Positions 28,856-36,842 are shown, numbered from the stretch's first letter. The stretch: DNA of 64,000 nucleotides from Rhizobium halophilum (GCF_021648825.1 NZ_JAKJHS010000001.1:248001-312000), one strand, 5' to 3'. A program made the numbers and translations. Notes: a model not told the origin generated them from the sequence alone.

Positions 28856-30001
28856 ATGTCCAAGCCGCTGACTATTGCCGACCTGAAGACGCGCGCGCGG
28901 CGCCGGGTGCCGAAGATGTTCTTCGACTACGCAGACAGCGGCTCCTGGACCGAAGAAACTTACCGTGCCAACGAGGAAGACTTCGCCAAGGTGAAGCTTC
29001 GCCAGCGCGTGCTGGTGGACATGACGAACCGGTCGCTTGCCACCACCATGGTCGGTCAGGAGACATCCATGCCTGTGGCGCTGGCGCCGACCGGGCTTTG
29101 CGGCATGCAGCACGCCGACGGTGAGATGCTGGCGGCCAAGGCGGCAGAGGAGTTCGGCGTTCCCTTCACCCTCTCCACCATGTCGATCTGCTCGATCGAG
29201 GACGTAGCATCAGTGACCTCAAAGCCCTTCTGGTTCCAGCTCTACGTGATGAAGGACCGCGACTTCATCAACAACCTGATCGATCGCGCAAAGGCCGCGA
29301 ACTGCTCGGCGCTGATGCTGACGCTCGACCTGCAGATCCTCGGCCAGCGCCACAAGGACCTGCGCAATGGTCTATCCGCGCCGCCGAAGTGGACGGTCCA
29401 TCATGGCATACAGCTGGCCACCAAGCCCTTCTGGTGCATGGACATGCTGCGCACCAAGCGCCGCGGCTTCGGTAACATCGTCGGCCACGCCAAGAACGTC
29501 TCCGACCTCTCCTCGCTCTCGTCCTGGACGGCGGAACAGTTCGATCCGCAGCTGTCCTGGAAGGATGTGGCCTGGATCAAGGAGCGCTGGGGCGGCAAGC
29601 TGATCCTCAAGGGCATCCTGGACGAGGAAGATGCGCGCGCTGCAGCCGAGAGCGGTGCCGATGCGATCGTCGTGTCCAACCACGGCGGACGCCAACTGGA
29701 TGGCGCGCTGTCATCGATCAGCATGCTACCGCGCATCGTCGACGCCGTCGGCGACAAGATCGAGGTCCATTTCGACGGCGGCATCCGCTCCGGCCAGGAC
29801 GTGCTGAAGGCCGTGGCGCTCGGCGCCCGCGGCACCTATATCGGCCGCCCCTATCTTTACGGGCTGGGCGCCATGGGCAAGGCAGGCGTGACAACGGCGC
29901 TGGAGATCATCCGCAAGGAAATGGACGTCACCATGGCCCTCTGCGGCAAGCGCGACATCCACACCGTGGACCGCAGCGTGATCGCGGAGACGCGGTTCTA
30001 A
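28856..30001 (+). CDS. FMN-dependent alpha-hydroxy-acid dehydrogenase (LldD-like)
   Basis: A 381-residue FMN TIM-barrel enzyme. MFFDYADSGSWTEETY near the N-terminus is the family start; then LAPTGLCGMQHADGE, WFQLYVMKDRDF, LMLTLDLQILGQRHKD, the active-site SNHGGRQLDGALSSI (His and Arg, about 265), and FDGGIRSGQDVLKAVALGARG. It oxidises a 2-hydroxyacid such as L-lactate or glycolate; the substrate cannot be decided. Context allows a role for glyoxylate/glycolate arising from ureide breakdown, but that is only inference. GGGGGAGGAAG precedes the ATG at 28856. Confidence 0.9.
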   Translation: MSKPLTIADLKTRARRRVPKMFFDYADSGSWTEETYRANEEDFAKVKLRQRVLVDMTNRSLATTMVGQETSMPVALAPTGLCGMQHADGEMLAAKAAEEFGVPFTLSTMSICSIEDVASVTSKPFWFQLYVMKDRDFINNLIDRAKAANCSALMLTLDLQILGQRHKDLRNGLSAPPKWTVHHGIQLATKPFWCMDMLRTKRRGFGNIVGHAKNVSDLSSLSSWTAEQFDPQLSWKDVAWIKERWGGKLILKGILDEEDARAAAESGADAIVVSNHGGRQLDGALSSISMLPRIVDAVGDKIEVHFDGGIRSGQDVLKAVALGARGTYIGRPYLYGLGAMGKAGVTTALEIIRKEMDVTMALCGKRDIHTVDRSVIAETRF

Positions 30002-30013
30002 CCAGCCGCACAC

Positions 30014-30042
30014 TTGAGCATGTGTAGTTGTGTGTATATATT
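30014..30042 (+). promoter_or_regulatory. Sigma-70-like promoter of the hicAB remnant
   Basis: TTGAGC (30014-30019), 17-base spacer, TATATT (30037-30042). The surrounding stretch is AT-rich compared with its neighbours. Transcription would start about where a normal HicA start codon is expected, consistent with a very short leader. Confidence 0.5.
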
Positions 30043-30048
30043 TCGCGG

Positions 30049-30242
30049 CTAAAGAGTGCTGACATTATGCCGCGCTTGAGAAAGACGGTTGGCGTGAAGT
30101 TGCCCGAAAGGGAAGCCACGTGCAGATGAAGCACTCGTTCAAGCCGGGCCGTGTCACCATCCCTCACCCGAAACGCGACATCCCGGTCGGCACCTTGCGA
30201 AGTATCGAGAAACAGTCGGGTCTGAAACTGAGGCGAGCATGA
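30049..30242 (+). pseudogene. hicA: hicA toxin remnant (no start codon plus frameshift)
   Basis: Two frames join to give a HicA sequence. KSADIMPRL reads from about 30052. The frame then slips at about 30075-30078 into EKDGWREVARKGSH, followed by VQMKHSFKPGRVTIPHPKRD and IPVGTLRSIEKQSGLKL, ending at TGA 30240-30242. The codon where HicA starts (30049-30051) is CTA, and one base is missing at the slip. HicA is an mRNA-cleaving toxin with an active His in the GSH motif, which is still encoded. As it stands no start codon leads into the toxin frame, so it should be inactive. It overlaps hicB by 4 bases. Confidence 0.75.
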
Positions 30243-30646
30243 CCAGCTACATCGGCCTCATTCACAAGGAAGAAGGCAGCGATTACGGTGTATCGTTTCC
30301 TGATTTCCCGGGCGTCGTCACAGCTGGCGTGACGCTGGATGAGGCAAGACATCTTGCCGAAGAGGCACTGTCTTTTCACGTCGAAGGCATGCTTGAGGAT
30401 GGCGATGCACTACCGGAGCCTGCACCCCTTGAACTCGTGATGCGCGACCCCGCCAACAGAGACGGTGTCGCGACCCTTGTCTCGGTGAAGACGCCGGAGG
30501 CGCGGGCAGTGCGCATCAACGTTACGTTGCCCGAGGACGTTCTGAAGAGGGTCGATGCGTTCGCTTCTCGTCAAGGCATGACGCGGTCGGGGTTCCTCGC
30601 AAGAGCCGCGCGGCATGAAATGGAGAGAGAAGGCGGGCCTTTGTAA
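30239..30646 (+). CDS. hicB: HicB-family antitoxin
   Basis: 135 residues. The N-terminal HicB fold has YIGLIHKEEGSDYGVSFPDF and VVTAGVTLDEARHLAEEAL. The C-terminal ribbon-helix-helix domain has INVTLPEDVLKRVDAFASRQ and TRSGFLARAARHEM, for DNA binding. HicB neutralises HicA and represses the operon. It is intact while its toxin partner is broken, so it is an orphan antitoxin here. The ATG overlaps the hicA stop (ATGA). Confidence 0.88.
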   Translation: MTSYIGLIHKEEGSDYGVSFPDFPGVVTAGVTLDEARHLAEEALSFHVEGMLEDGDALPEPAPLELVMRDPANRDGVATLVSVKTPEARAVRINVTLPEDVLKRVDAFASRQGMTRSGFLARAARHEMEREGGPL

Positions 30647-30676
30647 GGGAACCGACGCGTCTCCGTAGGCTTCAGG

Positions 30677-30856
30677 CTATTCGCCCTCTTCCAGCCTCGC
30701 CTCCACCTTCCTTCGGCTGTTGCCGACGTCGTGCACGGCGTCCTTGACCTCTGCCTTGGATACGCCTTCCTTGTCGGCTTCGTAGCGGACTTCGTAGTCC
30801 TGGCCGGCAGCGACGCGGGCTCGATCCTGGGCGCGTCCGCGGTTGGTGTGGCTCAT
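30677..30856 (-). CDS. DUF3606-type small stress-associated protein
   Basis: 59 residues: MSHTNRGRAQDRARVAAGQD, then YEVRYEADKEGVSKAEVKDA and VHDVGNSRRKVEARLEE. This matches the DUF3606 pattern (short acidic/basic helical proteins, 'Q.YEV.Y.a...gvs...v..av...G..r..v...L'). AGGAGG precedes the start by 8 bases. A GGAAC-N18-TT element lies at 30891-30915 upstream, so expression in the general stress response is likely. Molecular function is unknown. Confidence 0.8.
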   Translation of the reverse strand: MSHTNRGRAQDRARVAAGQDYEVRYEADKEGVSKAEVKDAVHDVGNSRRKVEARLEEGE

Positions 30857-30890
30857 CGTCAGATCCTCCTGAATGCTGTTACGCAGGCAG

Positions 30891-30915
30891 AATCTTCGGC
30901 GAGTCGAAAGGTTCC
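30891..30915 (-). promoter_or_regulatory. EcfG/RpoE2-type promoter of the DUF3606 gene
   Basis: On the minus strand, GGAAC (30915-30911), 18 bases, then TT (30892-30891). The gene's ATG is 35 bases further on. It matches the alphaproteobacterial general stress consensus. Confidence 0.55.
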
Positions 30916-30971
30916 AGACAAGCGGCAGGTAGCAAGGCGTGTGCCGGAGCGCGCACGAAGCTGAGGGATGT

Positions 30972-31778
30972 CTAGCACCAGCCGCCGCTGGAGCCGGGGC
31001 GTCTGGCAAGGCCCTCACGGACGAGCACATCCGACAGCGAGACACCGTTGCGCATGATGGCGCGGATCTTGTGGCCACCGCTGTCTTCATCGCCGGCACT
31101 GGCAGCGATGATGTCGAAGGGGCCGGAATCAAGAAAGGCCCGCACCCGAAGCTTCGCGTCGCTTGCCTTGATCCGTTCGGCTTCGCATCGCGGCTTCTTG
31201 ATGTCTGGTACCTCGATCCCGGCGATCCTGATCGTCTCTCCCTTCAGCATGAAACGGTCAGCCGCGATAACACAGTCATCCTGCTTGGCCGTGCCGCACA
31301 GGAAGAACTTTGTCTGGTGACGGCCACCGGATATCTGCGGCGCGTCCGGCCGGATGGCCGCAGGGGTCACGGCAGCCGGGCGACCGGCCTCGGGCTTCCC
31401 GATCGGCGCCGGCGGAGTGATGGCCGCCGTCTGGATACCGTCATGGCGCTGGTTCGGCGCTAATCTCTTGCTCTCGCGCTCGGCATGCCCGACCGGGCGC
31501 TGCGGCACCGGGACATCCCGCGCTGTTGACTGCGAATTGCGCGACCCGCGCTCCGCCGAAGTTTTTGCAACGTCACGGGAGGCGATGACGGGCTGCTTTC
31601 CGTCCATGACGGAGGCCGCGAAACGCTGCAGCTCGACGGAGTTGTCATGGGCTGCAATGCCGCCAACCACTGCCAAGAGCGCGAGGCCCCACATCCAGGT
31701 GGAACCGCCGCCGCTGCTTGCTGGGCGCTTCTTGCGCCCGCCGCCCTTGCGTGCCGTCTTGCGTTTCGGTCCCGCCAT
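30972..31778 (-). CDS. Thermonuclease-like (SNase) membrane-anchored protein
   Basis: 268 residues. A basic N-terminus (KRKTARKGGGRKKRP) is followed by one membrane segment (about 28-45) and a ~100-residue variable linker. The C-terminal staphylococcal-nuclease-like domain has IRIAGIEVPDIKKPRCEAE and the DVLVREGLARRPGS end. Catalytic residues are partly conserved (Arg in IRIAGI; the usual D-x-D-E-R set is not complete to the eye), so nuclease activity is uncertain. The family is frequent in Rhizobiales. Confidence 0.75.
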   Translation of the reverse strand: MAGPKRKTARKGGGRKKRPASSGGGSTWMWGLALLAVVGGIAAHDNSVELQRFAASVMDGKQPVIASRDVAKTSAERGSRNSQSTARDVPVPQRPVGHAERESKRLAPNQRHDGIQTAAITPPAPIGKPEAGRPAAVTPAAIRPDAPQISGGRHQTKFFLCGTAKQDDCVIAADRFMLKGETIRIAGIEVPDIKKPRCEAERIKASDAKLRVRAFLDSGPFDIIAASAGDEDSGGHKIRAIMRNGVSLSDVLVREGLARRPGSSGGWC

Positions 31779-31858
31779 CTCGCCCTCTCATCGACTCGCG
31801 GCGGAGTATGGGCGCGCGATGGTTTCCGAAAGGTTTCTGCGAGCCCCATGCCCGCGGC

Positions 31859-32215
31859 TCAACTGCCCCGGTAAGTGGAATAGCCGAAGGGCGAAAGAAG
31901 CAGCGGCACGTGATAATGCGCCGTCGTGTCCGCGATGCCGAAGCGGATGGGAATGACGTCGAGGAAGGGGGGCTCCGGCAGGCTGTGCCCCGTCATGCGC
32001 AGGTAATCACCGGCGTGGAAGACAAGCTCGTATTCGCCGGTCTGGAAGGCATCGTTGGCGAGTATCGGGCCGCCATCAACGCGTCCGTCGGCGTTGGTGT
32101 CGACGCTCTTCACCTTCTCGCGCTCGCCGCCCGAGAGCCGGTAAAGGTCGATCTTCAGCCCCTGTGCCGGGACGCCGCGTGCAGTATCCAGGACGTGGGT
32201 GGTGAGGCCGGTCAT
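31859..32215 (-). CDS. uraH: 5-Hydroxyisourate hydrolase
   Basis: 118 residues, transthyretin-like fold. [17 protein letters not shown] at the N-terminus holds the catalytic His; then [10 protein letters not shown] with Arg, and the C-terminal signature [18 protein letters not shown]. It hydrolyses 5-hydroxyisourate, the product of PuuD, to OHCU. It is the last gene of the ureide operon and overlaps the allA stop by 4 bases (ATGA). Confidence 0.96.
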   Translation of the reverse strand: MTGLTTHVLDTARGVPAQGLKIDLYRLSGGEREKVKSVDTNADGRVDGGPILANDAFQTGEYELVFHAGDYLRMTGHSLPEPPFLDVIPIRFGIADTTAHYHVPLLLSPFGYSTYRGS

Positions 32216-32715
32216 AGGCGTGGCTCCTCGATCAGGTAAGGTGTCTCGTAGGCGAATTCTTCAAGGTTCGTTTCCGGCCGGTCGCGGTCGACGACGAGGA
32301 AATCGCTGACATCGCCGAGCGCCATCAGCGGATGATGCCAGACGTTGCGGCGATAGTTCACGCCCTGGCGGCCGGTTGCCAGGAAGACCTGCGGCTGGCC
32401 GGGCCGTCCATCCTCATCCTCGGCAACGGCGACGAGGAAGGGCCGCCCCGAGAGCGGTGAAAAGCTCTGGCTGCCGAAGGGATGGCGCTCCATCATGGCG
32501 ATCTCGTAGGGAAAGCGCCTTGGCTGGCCCCGAAAGAGGCTGATGATGACGCCCTCGCCCTCTGCCTCGGCAACCGAGAGCCGATGGAAGCGCTCCGTCG
32601 TGCCGCCGTTGATCAGTCGCATCGTTGAGGGATCGGCTTCGATGACGTCGCCGAAGGGCGCGAACGTCGCGGCCGTTAAGGGACGGATAGGGAGTTCGAT
32701 GGGCAAAGGCATCAT
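32212..32715 (-). CDS. allA: Ureidoglycolate lyase
   Basis: 167 residues of the AllA cupin family: [20 protein letters not shown] at the start, then [20 protein letters not shown] and [20 protein letters not shown], the active-site segment with conserved His. It splits ureidoglycolate to glyoxylate and urea. The start is at the first of two ATGs (32715), which overlaps the hepT stop codon as ATGA; GGGAGA lies just upstream. It is therefore coupled to both the toxin gene hepT and the downstream uraH. Confidence 0.94.
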   Translation of the reverse strand: MMPLPIELPIRPLTAATFAPFGDVIEADPSTMRLINGGTTERFHRLSVAEAEGEGVIISLFRGQPRRFPYEIAMMERHPFGSQSFSPLSGRPFLVAVAEDEDGRPGQPQVFLATGRQGVNYRRNVWHHPLMALGDVSDFLVVDRDRPETNLEEFAYETPYLIEEPRL

Positions 32716-33077
32716 TCTCCCTGGATATGCGGGTGACGGAGTTGGTCGATCTGTCGGACAAGCTTCGGCAGGTCGCACTGCACAGTCTCCCATAGGATAC
32801 GGAAATCCAGCCGGTCATATTGGTGAACCACGAGGTTGCGCATACGCCGGATCTTGCTCCAGGCGATCTCCGGTTGCTCAGACGCGATGTCCGGAAACAA
32901 CGTCTGGATACGTGCAGCGGCGGTCGCGATTAAAACGAAGGTCATCGCCACCGCACGCTGACGCAAGAGATCCTGCTCGAATGCCTCCAAGCTCACCTCC
33001 TCGAGGAAATCGATCGCCTCTCGCGCCGCCTCCTCCATATCGATAAGGTTATCGAGCAGGCGTTCTTCCGGTGTCAT
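32712..33077 (-). CDS. hepT: HepT-like ribonuclease toxin (type VII TA)
   Basis: 121 residues, DUF86/HepT helical fold. The catalytic RX4HXY motif is present as RNLVVHQY (about residue 82-89). HepT cleaves RNA and is silenced when its partner MntA adenylylates the Tyr of this motif. Start and stop overlap its neighbours: ATGA with mntA upstream and ATGA with allA downstream. A toxin gene thus sits inside a metabolic operon. Confidence 0.9.
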   Translation of the reverse strand: MTPEERLLDNLIDMEEAAREAIDFLEEVSLEAFEQDLLRQRAVAMTFVLIATAAARIQTLFPDIASEQPEIAWSKIRRMRNLVVHQYDRLDFRILWETVQCDLPKLVRQIDQLRHPHIQGE

Positions 33078-33364
33078 ATGGTGCGCGCTTCGGCAAGAAC
33101 CCGGTCGCGCATCCGCGCCTTCAGGCCGCTGGCCGTGACCACGTCGACCCTGCAAGGCAGCAGATCCTCCATCTCGGCTTGAAGCCCCCCGAGATCGAAC
33201 AAGGTCATGCCGGGCAGAGCATCGATCAGAATGTCGAGATCGCTGTCCGGTCGGCCCTCACCCCGTGCAACAGAACCGAAAACACGCGGATTGGCCGCCT
33301 TATGACGGGCCGTTGCAGCGCGGATCGCTTCCCTGTTCTGCTCCAGCACCTCGGAAGGTCTCAT
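33074..33364 (-). CDS. mntA: MntA-like nucleotidyltransferase antitoxin
   Basis: 96 residues, minimal nucleotidyltransferase. The GSX10DXD motif reads GSVARGEGRPDSDLD (about 31-45), and a third carboxylate probably lies in CRVDVVTAS. It transfers AMP to HepT to neutralise it. The ATG at 33364, with AGGAG 9 bases upstream, is preferred over a TTG two codons before. A promoter-like sequence is found at 33389-33417 in the 65-base gap to uraD. Confidence 0.9.
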   Translation of the reverse strand: MRPSEVLEQNREAIRAATARHKAANPRVFGSVARGEGRPDSDLDILIDALPGMTLFDLGGLQAEMEDLLPCRVDVVTASGLKARMRDRVLAEARTI

Positions 33365-33388
33365 GGTCAAGTCACTCCTGATGCCGTG

Positions 33389-33417
33389 AATATAGGCGAT
33401 CGCAGACAGGCTGGAAA
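33389..33417 (-). promoter_or_regulatory. Candidate promoter of mntA-hepT(-allA-uraH)
   Basis: On the minus strand TTTCCA (33417-33412), 17-base spacer, TATATT (33394-33389). The -10 matches 5 of 6 consensus bases, the -35 only 4. It would let the toxin-antitoxin pair and the two genes behind it be expressed independently of puuE-uraD. Confidence 0.4.
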
Positions 33418-33429
33418 GAACATGCCGCC

Positions 33430-33927
33430 TTACCCCTCCGGCAGAAGCGCTGCCAGACGAAGGCTCGCAATGCGCTCCACTTGGGCGGCTGCGGTTTCGA
33501 ACTCCTGCTCGGGACTATTGTGAATCCGCCTCTCAAAGGCCTCGAGGATCTCGTGCTTGTCGAGACCCTTGACGGCGATGATGAAGGGAAAGCCGAACTT
33601 TTCGGTATAGGCGGTGTTGAGCTCGGTGAAGCGGGCGTGCTCCTGCGGGGTCAGTCGGTCGAGGCCGGCGCCCGCCTGCTCGTTGCGGCTGTCCTCCGTC
33701 AGCTCGCCGGCGATGGCAAGCTTGCCGGCGAGATCGGGATGAGCCCGCAGCACGCCAAGCCGTTCCTCGCGGCTTGCCTGCCGGAACACGCTCACCATCG
33801 CTTCATGGACGCCCTTTGCGGTCAGCGGCACGAAGATCATGCCGCTGTCATAGGCACGCTCGGCAATGAAGGGCGAATGTTCGAAGACGCCGCCGAAGCG
33901 GGCGATGAAGTCCTCTCGCGCGGTCAT
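33430..33927 (-). CDS. uraD: OHCU decarboxylase
   Basis: 165 residues of the helical UraD family: FIARFGGVFEHSPFIAERAY, then LRAHPDLAGKLAIAGELTEDSRNEQAGAGLD (catalytic His in AHPDL and the SxxEQ segment), FIIAVKG and IHNSPEQE. It decarboxylates 2-oxo-4-hydroxy-4-carboxy-5-ureidoimidazoline to S-allantoin. The start at 33927 overlaps the puuE stop by 4 bases. Confidence 0.95.
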   Translation of the reverse strand: MTAREDFIARFGGVFEHSPFIAERAYDSGMIFVPLTAKGVHEAMVSVFRQASREERLGVLRAHPDLAGKLAIAGELTEDSRNEQAGAGLDRLTPQEHARFTELNTAYTEKFGFPFIIAVKGLDKHEILEAFERRIHNSPEQEFETAAAQVERIASLRLAALLPEG

Positions 33928-34850
33928 GCGCCCTCTCCCGGCTGATGATGGTCGTGCCAGTGACGAGCGATCTCGATCCGCTGCGGGATCCACACCTTCT
34001 CGTGGGACAGGATGTATTCGATGAAGCGGCGAAGCGCGGCGGCGCGGCCGGGGCGCCCGACGAGGCGGCAGTGCAGGCCGACGGACATCATCTTCGGCGC
34101 GCCTTCCCTGCCCTCCTGGTAGAGCACGTCGAACGCATCCTTCAGGTACGCGAAGAACTGGTCGCCGGAGTTAAAGCCCTGCGGCGTAGCAAAGCGCATG
34201 TCGTTGGTTTCCAGCGTGTAGGGGATGATCAGGAATGGCTTCCCGTCGAGACCCGGCACCCAATAGGGCAGGTCGTCCGCGTAGGAATCGGACGAATAGA
34301 GGAAGCCGCCCTCCTCCATGACCAGCCGCAGCGTGTTGACGGACGGCTTGCCCTGGTACATGCCGTACGGACGCTCGCCCGTCAGTTCCGTGTGCAGGCG
34401 CACGGCCTCCCGGATGTGCTCGCGCTCCTTCTCGAGCGAAAAATCCTTGTATTCCAGCCAGCGGTAGCCGTGGCTGGCGATTTCCCAGCCTGCCTCTTTC
34501 ATCGCCGCGACCGCTTCCGGGTTGCGCGCCATGGCAAGTGTCACGCCGTAGACCGTCGTCTGCACCTTGAGCTCGGTAAACATCCGCCACAAGCGCCAGA
34601 AGCCGGCACGCGAGCCGTATTCGTAGATCGATTCCATGTTGAGGTTGCGCTGGCCGGGCCAAGGGGCGGCGCCGACAATTTCGGACAGGAGATTTTCCGA
34701 GGCCGGATCGCCATCGAGAATACTGCTCTCGCCCCCCTCCTCGTAGTTGATGACGAACTGGACGGCGACATGAGCGCCGCCTGGCCACTTCGGATCGGGC
34801 GGGTTGCGGCCGTAGCCGACGAGATTGCGGGGGTAATCGTTCACGGACAT
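33924..34850 (-). CDS. puuE: Allantoinase PuuE (polysaccharide deacetylase fold)
   Basis: 308 residues. VAVQFVINYEEGGE, NMESIYEYGSRAGFWRL, ASHGYRWLEYKDF and YGMYQGKPSVNTLRL are diagnostic of the metal-independent PuuE allantoinase. It opens allantoin to allantoate and commonly neighbours uraD. The ATG at 34850 is preferred to a TTG one codon before; AGGTGA lies upstream. It heads the ureide operon. No allC (allantoate amidohydrolase) is in the window. Confidence 0.94.
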   Translation of the reverse strand: MSVNDYPRNLVGYGRNPPDPKWPGGAHVAVQFVINYEEGGESSILDGDPASENLLSEIVGAAPWPGQRNLNMESIYEYGSRAGFWRLWRMFTELKVQTTVYGVTLAMARNPEAVAAMKEAGWEIASHGYRWLEYKDFSLEKEREHIREAVRLHTELTGERPYGMYQGKPSVNTLRLVMEEGGFLYSSDSYADDLPYWVPGLDGKPFLIIPYTLETNDMRFATPQGFNSGDQFFAYLKDAFDVLYQEGREGAPKMMSVGLHCRLVGRPGRAAALRRFIEYILSHEKVWIPQRIEIARHWHDHHQPGEGA

Positions 34851-34933
34851 CAAATCACCTTGTGAAACATGGTGGTGACGGTAGCCAGCCGGTTCGCCGC
34901 TGTCGAGACGGAATTCTCAGCCACCGGCCCGCC

Positions 34934-36121
34934 TCACGCCGGCTGTTTCGCAAGCGCCAGATGACTGGCAAAGGTGAAAGAGGCCGGGACGTCCATCGGC
35001 CGTCCTACCATGGCCGACAGGGCAGCATCGGCGAGCCGGTGAGCGATGCCGAAGCTGACCTTGAAACCGCCGGTCAACGCGATCAGGTCAGGGTGATCGG
35101 GATGCGGCCCGACCATGGGTTCGCGGCCGATCGCCTTTGGGCGAAGGCCCGCCCAACGTCCGACGACCTCGGCTTGCCTTAGGGCCGGAACCAGCTGGCG
35201 CGCGCGCTCCAGCAGGTCGTCCAGCTTCTCATCTGTCGCAAACGGAGCCTCGAATTCCTCCTCGCTGGTGCTGCCGATCGCCACCATTCCGTCGTCGTGC
35301 GGGACGACATAGAGGCCGTTGAGGAAGATGATCGGGTGTGCCGGGTCCATGTTTGCCTTGAGGAGTGCCGCCTGTCCCTTGACCGGGCGGCCGAGCGATC
35401 GCGGCAACGGCCCGCCGACCCTATCCAGGAGGGGAAATGACGAAGGTCCTGCCGCGACCACGCAGTGGCCGAAGGAGATCTCGACGCCACCCTTCATCAC
35501 CACGCGTTTCTGCTCCGGTTCAACGCGAGCGACCGGTGCTCCTTCGGCCACCGTCACATGCCGCGATGCTCGCAGGCGCTCCGCCAGAACCGACATCAGC
35601 ATGCGAGGAGAGACGCGGCCGGCGAGCGTCTCGTGAACCACGCCCGCTTCGGCAAAGGCGGGATCGAGACCGAAGCTCTCCGATGCATCCAGCACGTTCC
35701 ATTCGAAGGCGCGACCGTCACCGCCCCAGTTCGCTTTCGCCTCCTCGCTGTGACGCAGCGCGATGTCGCGCAGATGCGGCTTTGGTAACGGGATCAGCCG
35801 GCCCGAGCGGCGATAGCCGCAGGATCGATCGGTTTCGGCCTCCAACTGCGCAATCTCCACCTCCAGGGAAATAAGCGCGTCGAACTGGAACTGCTTCTTG
35901 TCGTTCCACCTGTCCGGCACATGCGGCATCAGCGCGCCGAGCAGACCTCCGCTTGCACCGCTGGCAATCCGGTCCGCTTCCAGCAGCAACGTCGGGATGC
36001 CCAGGCGGTCGGCTTTCAGCGCTGCCCAGAGGCCCATGATGCCGCCGCCGATAATGACGAGGTCCTTCTGCGAGGGAAGCGATTGACCGGCCCGGCCGGC
36101 GGGACTATCGGCTGAGGTCAT
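34934..36121 (-). CDS. FAD-dependent oxidoreductase (DAO family), possible MnmC2-like partner
   Basis: 395 residues. The N-terminal dinucleotide-binding motif is LVIIGGGIMGLWAALKADRLG (about 20-40) with EADRIASGASGG. The C-terminal DAO part has WAGLRPKAIGREPMVGPHP and ALTGGFKVSFGIAHRLAD. The fold is that of glycine oxidase/D-amino-acid oxidase and of the MnmC C-terminal half. It is divergent from mnmD, with start codons overlapping in one CATG. Fused MnmC in E. coli joins exactly these two activities, so a role in making mnm5U34 of tRNA is plausible but unproven; many MnmD loci lack it. Confidence 0.82.
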   Translation of the reverse strand: MTSADSPAGRAGQSLPSQKDLVIIGGGIMGLWAALKADRLGIPTLLLEADRIASGASGGLLGALMPHVPDRWNDKKQFQFDALISLEVEIAQLEAETDRSCGYRRSGRLIPLPKPHLRDIALRHSEEAKANWGGDGRAFEWNVLDASESFGLDPAFAEAGVVHETLAGRVSPRMLMSVLAERLRASRHVTVAEGAPVARVEPEQKRVVMKGGVEISFGHCVVAAGPSSFPLLDRVGGPLPRSLGRPVKGQAALLKANMDPAHPIIFLNGLYVVPHDDGMVAIGSTSEEEFEAPFATDEKLDDLLERARQLVPALRQAEVVGRWAGLRPKAIGREPMVGPHPDHPDLIALTGGFKVSFGIAHRLADAALSAMVGRPMDVPASFTFASHLALAKQPA

Positions 36122-36842
36122 GAGCGACGAGATTTCCGAGAATGGTGGCGAAGGCCTTCAGTGGCATGAGGGCGATATGCCTTTTTCCACCCAATTTGGC
36201 GACCACTTTTATTGCCGCAGCGACGGGCGGCTCGAATGCGGCCACGTCTTTCTTGCCGGCAACGGCCTGCCGGACCGGTGGGAAGCGGGCGGCGAATTCC
36301 GCATCGGCGAACTCGGCTTCGGCACGGGGTTGAACTTCTGCGAGACCTGGCGGCAATGGAAGCTCAACCGGAAGACCGGCGCCACCCTCCACTTCACGTC
36401 CTTCGAGCTTTACCCGATGCGGGCTCAGGAGATCGACCGCGCACTTTCGCACTGGTCGGAGATCGACGATGAGCGACAGGCCTTGGTCGAGGCCTGGCCG
36501 GCGGACCCGCAGGGACGGGTGGAGATTGTTGCCGACGAACAGACGCGGCTGACGGTTGTCGTCGGGCCCGCGCTTGAGGGCGTCGTTGGCGAACCAGGCG
36601 ACTTCGACACATGGTTCCTCGATGGCTTCGCACCGTCTCGCAATCCGGACATGTGGTCGCCGGAACTGATGCGGACGGTCTACGACAAGACGCTCACCGG
36701 GGGCAGCTTCGCCACCTATGCCGCCGCCGGCTTCGTGCGGCGAAACCTACAGGCGGCAGGCTTTGAGGTGGAGCGCAGGCCGGGCTTCGCCGGCAAACGC
36801 GAGATGCTGTGCGGACAGAAGGGATCTAGAGAGATGATCTAG
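36120..36842 (+). CDS. mnmD: tRNA (mnm5s2U34)-methyltransferase MnmD
   Basis: 240 residues, SAM-dependent. LQWHEGDMPFSTQFGDHFYC near residues 13-32, GHVFLAGNGLPDRW, FRIGELGFGTGLNFCETW (SAM motif, about 60-77), and FDTWFLDGFAPSRNPDMWS (about 160-178) match the methyltransferase half of MnmC. It adds the final methyl to nm5s2U34 at the wobble base. The start ATG at 36120-36122 shares two bases with the divergent gene's start (36121-36119). GAGG lies 3 bases upstream. Confidence 0.92.
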   Translation: MSDEISENGGEGLQWHEGDMPFSTQFGDHFYCRSDGRLECGHVFLAGNGLPDRWEAGGEFRIGELGFGTGLNFCETWRQWKLNRKTGATLHFTSFELYPMRAQEIDRALSHWSEIDDERQALVEAWPADPQGRVEIVADEQTRLTVVVGPALEGVVGEPGDFDTWFLDGFAPSRNPDMWSPELMRTVYDKTLTGGSFATYAAAGFVRRNLQAAGFEVERRPGFAGKREMLCGQKGSREMI

